Origin: VRUB01 sp046758085
GTDB lineage: Bacteria; Pseudomonadota; Gammaproteobacteria; Acidiferrobacterales; SPGG2
Length of the DNA stretch: 6,283 nt
Assembly: GCA_046758085.1 (NCBI GenBank)
Contig: JBHHZP010000184.1
Coordinates: 1-6,283, forward strand
Reading direction: 5' to 3'
A model generated the notes under the pieces. It worked only from the letters and a program-made list of their open reading frames with translations. It had not been told where the DNA came from and did not search any database. This document shows positions 5,044-6,283 of the stretch, piece by piece; position 1 is the first letter of the stretch; the number at the start of each line of letters is the position of its first letter. A program made the position numbers and the translations under genes.

Positions 5044-6283
5044 TTAGTTCTCGATGGGTGGATCGGTTACCAGTTTTCTGAAGTTGAAGAACCTCAGGTA
5101 AAGCAATGACAACGCAATGCCGAGAACCACCAGCACAACGGCCAGTGTGGCACCGTAGCCGTAACGGAAGTTTCCAAAATAGTTCGACAATGCCGAGTGA
5201 AAGGCATAGAGCGCCCACACTTCTGTGGTGTAGAACCCGGGCCCGCCGTCGGTAGTCAGCAGGATATACTCGAACGACGTGAGCAGACTCATGGTCTGGT
5301 AGCAGGTGATAAATAAGATTGGCCAGCGTAGCTGCGGCAGTATGATGCGACGCACCTGTTGCATCGGGTAGGCACCATCCACCTGCGAGGCATACAACAA
5401 CGGCTTTGGTATCGCGTGCATGGCGCTGGAAAAAATAATCAGGCCCATGCTGGCACCGACCATGCCATTAATGATCACCACGAATGTCCATGGATACTGC
5501 AACAAGTAGTTCTGCTCCGGAACACCGGCAAACCCAAGGAAGTAGCTCATAAAGCCGCTGTCATACGTAAACCATTTCCATAACAGGACATAGATTACCG
5601 AGGGACTGATACGCGGGATCAACCATACGGCGCGAAAGAACTTCGCTTGGCCTTGGGGCATGTAAAAGGTCATCAGCGCGAGCGCGAGCGCGAATCCCAC
5701 ATTGAACACGAGCGTCAATGCGACGTAGAAGACGGTGTTTGCCAGGATCTTCCCACTGAACTGGCTCGACACGAGCTCGCGGTAGTTGCTCAGCGTCCAT
5801 CTCCAGCTCGTGTTGGTGAGATCGAGGATGGTCTCGAGCTCATGCTCGCGCGGGTGGATGTCAAGCTCAGCGAGCGCTGCACTAAGCTCGCGCGCACTTG
5901 TAAACTCGCGGTCGCGCACGGTCCGCTTGACGGCACGAGCGATCGTCTTACGCTCGGTAAAAGAGCGCGGACGGTTCTTGAGTCGTTTCAGGTCGGCGAA
6001 CAGCCGTTTTTCGGAGCGGTAGACCTGGCCCGCGAGCCGGCGCTCGATCTCGCGGACAGTGGCAGGGCTGGCAGCGCTGCCAGCAAGCGCCTCGAGCCCG
6101 GCTTTATCGAAGGTAAAGACCTTCTCCCCCAGCCGTTGCACCAGCATGGGGTCGAGATCCGTCTCCCGCAGCCGCGCCAGCGCAGTCTCAGTCACCACAT
6201 AGCGGTTTCCCAGAATACCGGTGTCCGACGCCATCGTGGTGAAGCTGAAAACAAAGGTCAGCAAGACGGGAATCACGTAGAAC
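5044..6283 (-). CDS. CUT1-type ABC importer permease, MalF-like, with long inserted loop (5' end beyond window)
   Basis: The frame is still open at the window edge (codons for Phe-Tyr precede the GTG at 6276) and enters in the middle of a first membrane helix, so the N-terminus lies outside; 412 residues are visible. Numbering from the GTG, hydrophobic segments lie near 1-14 (partial), 178-204, 215-235, 264-284, 317-340 and 376-394. The coupling loop YASQVDGA, then RRIILPQL (295-316), and the TDGGPG motif (342-347) are typical of MalF-like subunits, but the EAA glutamate is Tyr295. Residues 16-160 form an extra, largely helical-looking charged domain between the first two membrane segments. 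Most relatives have only about 25-35 residues there. This is the position of the periplasmic P2 domain of E. coli MalF. A 1-nt gap separates this gene from the next permease gene. The substrate-binding protein gene is expected upstream. Confidence 0.93.
   Translation of the reverse strand, partial: FYVIPVLLTFVFSFTTMASDTGILGNRYVVTETALARLRETDLDPMLVQRLGEKVFTFDKAGLEALAGSAASPATVREIERRLAGQVYRSEKRLFADLKRLKNRPRSFTERKTIARAVKRTVRDREFTSARELSAALAELDIHPREHELETILDLTNTSWRWTLSNYRELVSSQFSGKILANTVFYVALTLVFNVGFALALALMTFYMPQGQAKFFRAVWLIPRISPSVIYVLLWKWFTYDSGFMSYFLGFAGVPEQNYLLQYPWTFVVIINGMVGASMGLIIFSSAMHAIPKPLLYASQVDGAYPMQQVRRIILPQLRWPILFITCYQTMSLLTSFEYILLTTDGGPGFYTTEVWALYAFHSALSNYFGNFRYGYGATLAVVLVVLGIALSLLYLRFFNFRKLVTDPPIEN

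Noticed and set aside
6274..6276. GTG as the true start of the MalF-like permease
   Set aside because: It lies in the middle of a membrane helix, the frame is open beyond it to the window edge, and family members begin with more residues before this helix.

Overview
The window looks like a chromosomal segment of a Pseudomonadota bacterium, most likely a gammaproteobacterium. This rests on gene style (GcvA-type LysR regulator, DUF1127/YjiS-like protein, CUT1-type sugar ABC transporter), fairly GC-rich coding DNA and G-rich Shine-Dalgarno sites. I cannot name the genus. No rRNA, tRNA, CRISPR array, insertion sequence or phage gene is visible.

Left part (1-1521): about 295 bp without a convincing gene, holding a small 9-bp-period repeat, comes first. 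A compact two-CBS-domain protein on the minus strand (296-703) then diverges from a cysteine-dioxygenase-family thiol dioxygenase on the plus strand (958-1521). The 254-bp region between them contains a nearly perfect tandem duplication of a 21-bp unit (767-808), flanked by -10-like hexamers in both orientations. It is a plausible shared control region.

Middle part (1522-3112): a hairpin-rich 231-bp spacer is followed by a DUF1127 small protein on the minus strand (1753-2016). Next comes an AT-rich divergent promoter region, and then a GcvA-type LysR regulator on the plus strand (2186-3112). A 9-bp perfect inverted repeat with a 7-nt spacer overlaps the predicted -10 box of the LysR gene and contains a T-N11-A motif. 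This is what an autoregulatory LysR operator would look like.

Right part (3160-6283): a tightly packed minus-strand operon encodes a MalF-like permease (truncated by the window edge), a MalG-like permease and a MalK/UgpC-like ATPase. The genes are separated by 1 nt or overlap by 1 nt. Together they form the membrane and energy parts of a CUT1-family carbohydrate-type importer. The substrate-binding protein is not in the window and would be expected beyond 6283. Two oddities stand out. The MalF-like subunit has a loop of about 145 residues between its first two membrane segments, helical-looking and with a strongly basic centre. In addition, both permeases lack the glutamate of the EAA coupling motif. 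The LysR gene converges on this operon across a 47-nt spacer, so a regulatory link is possible but unproven.

Overall this is mainly ordinary metabolic and transport DNA. I see no complete unknown system. The best leads are the unusual permease loop, the tandem 21-bp operator-like repeat, the LysR operator and the non-standard substrate-pocket position of the thiol dioxygenase.
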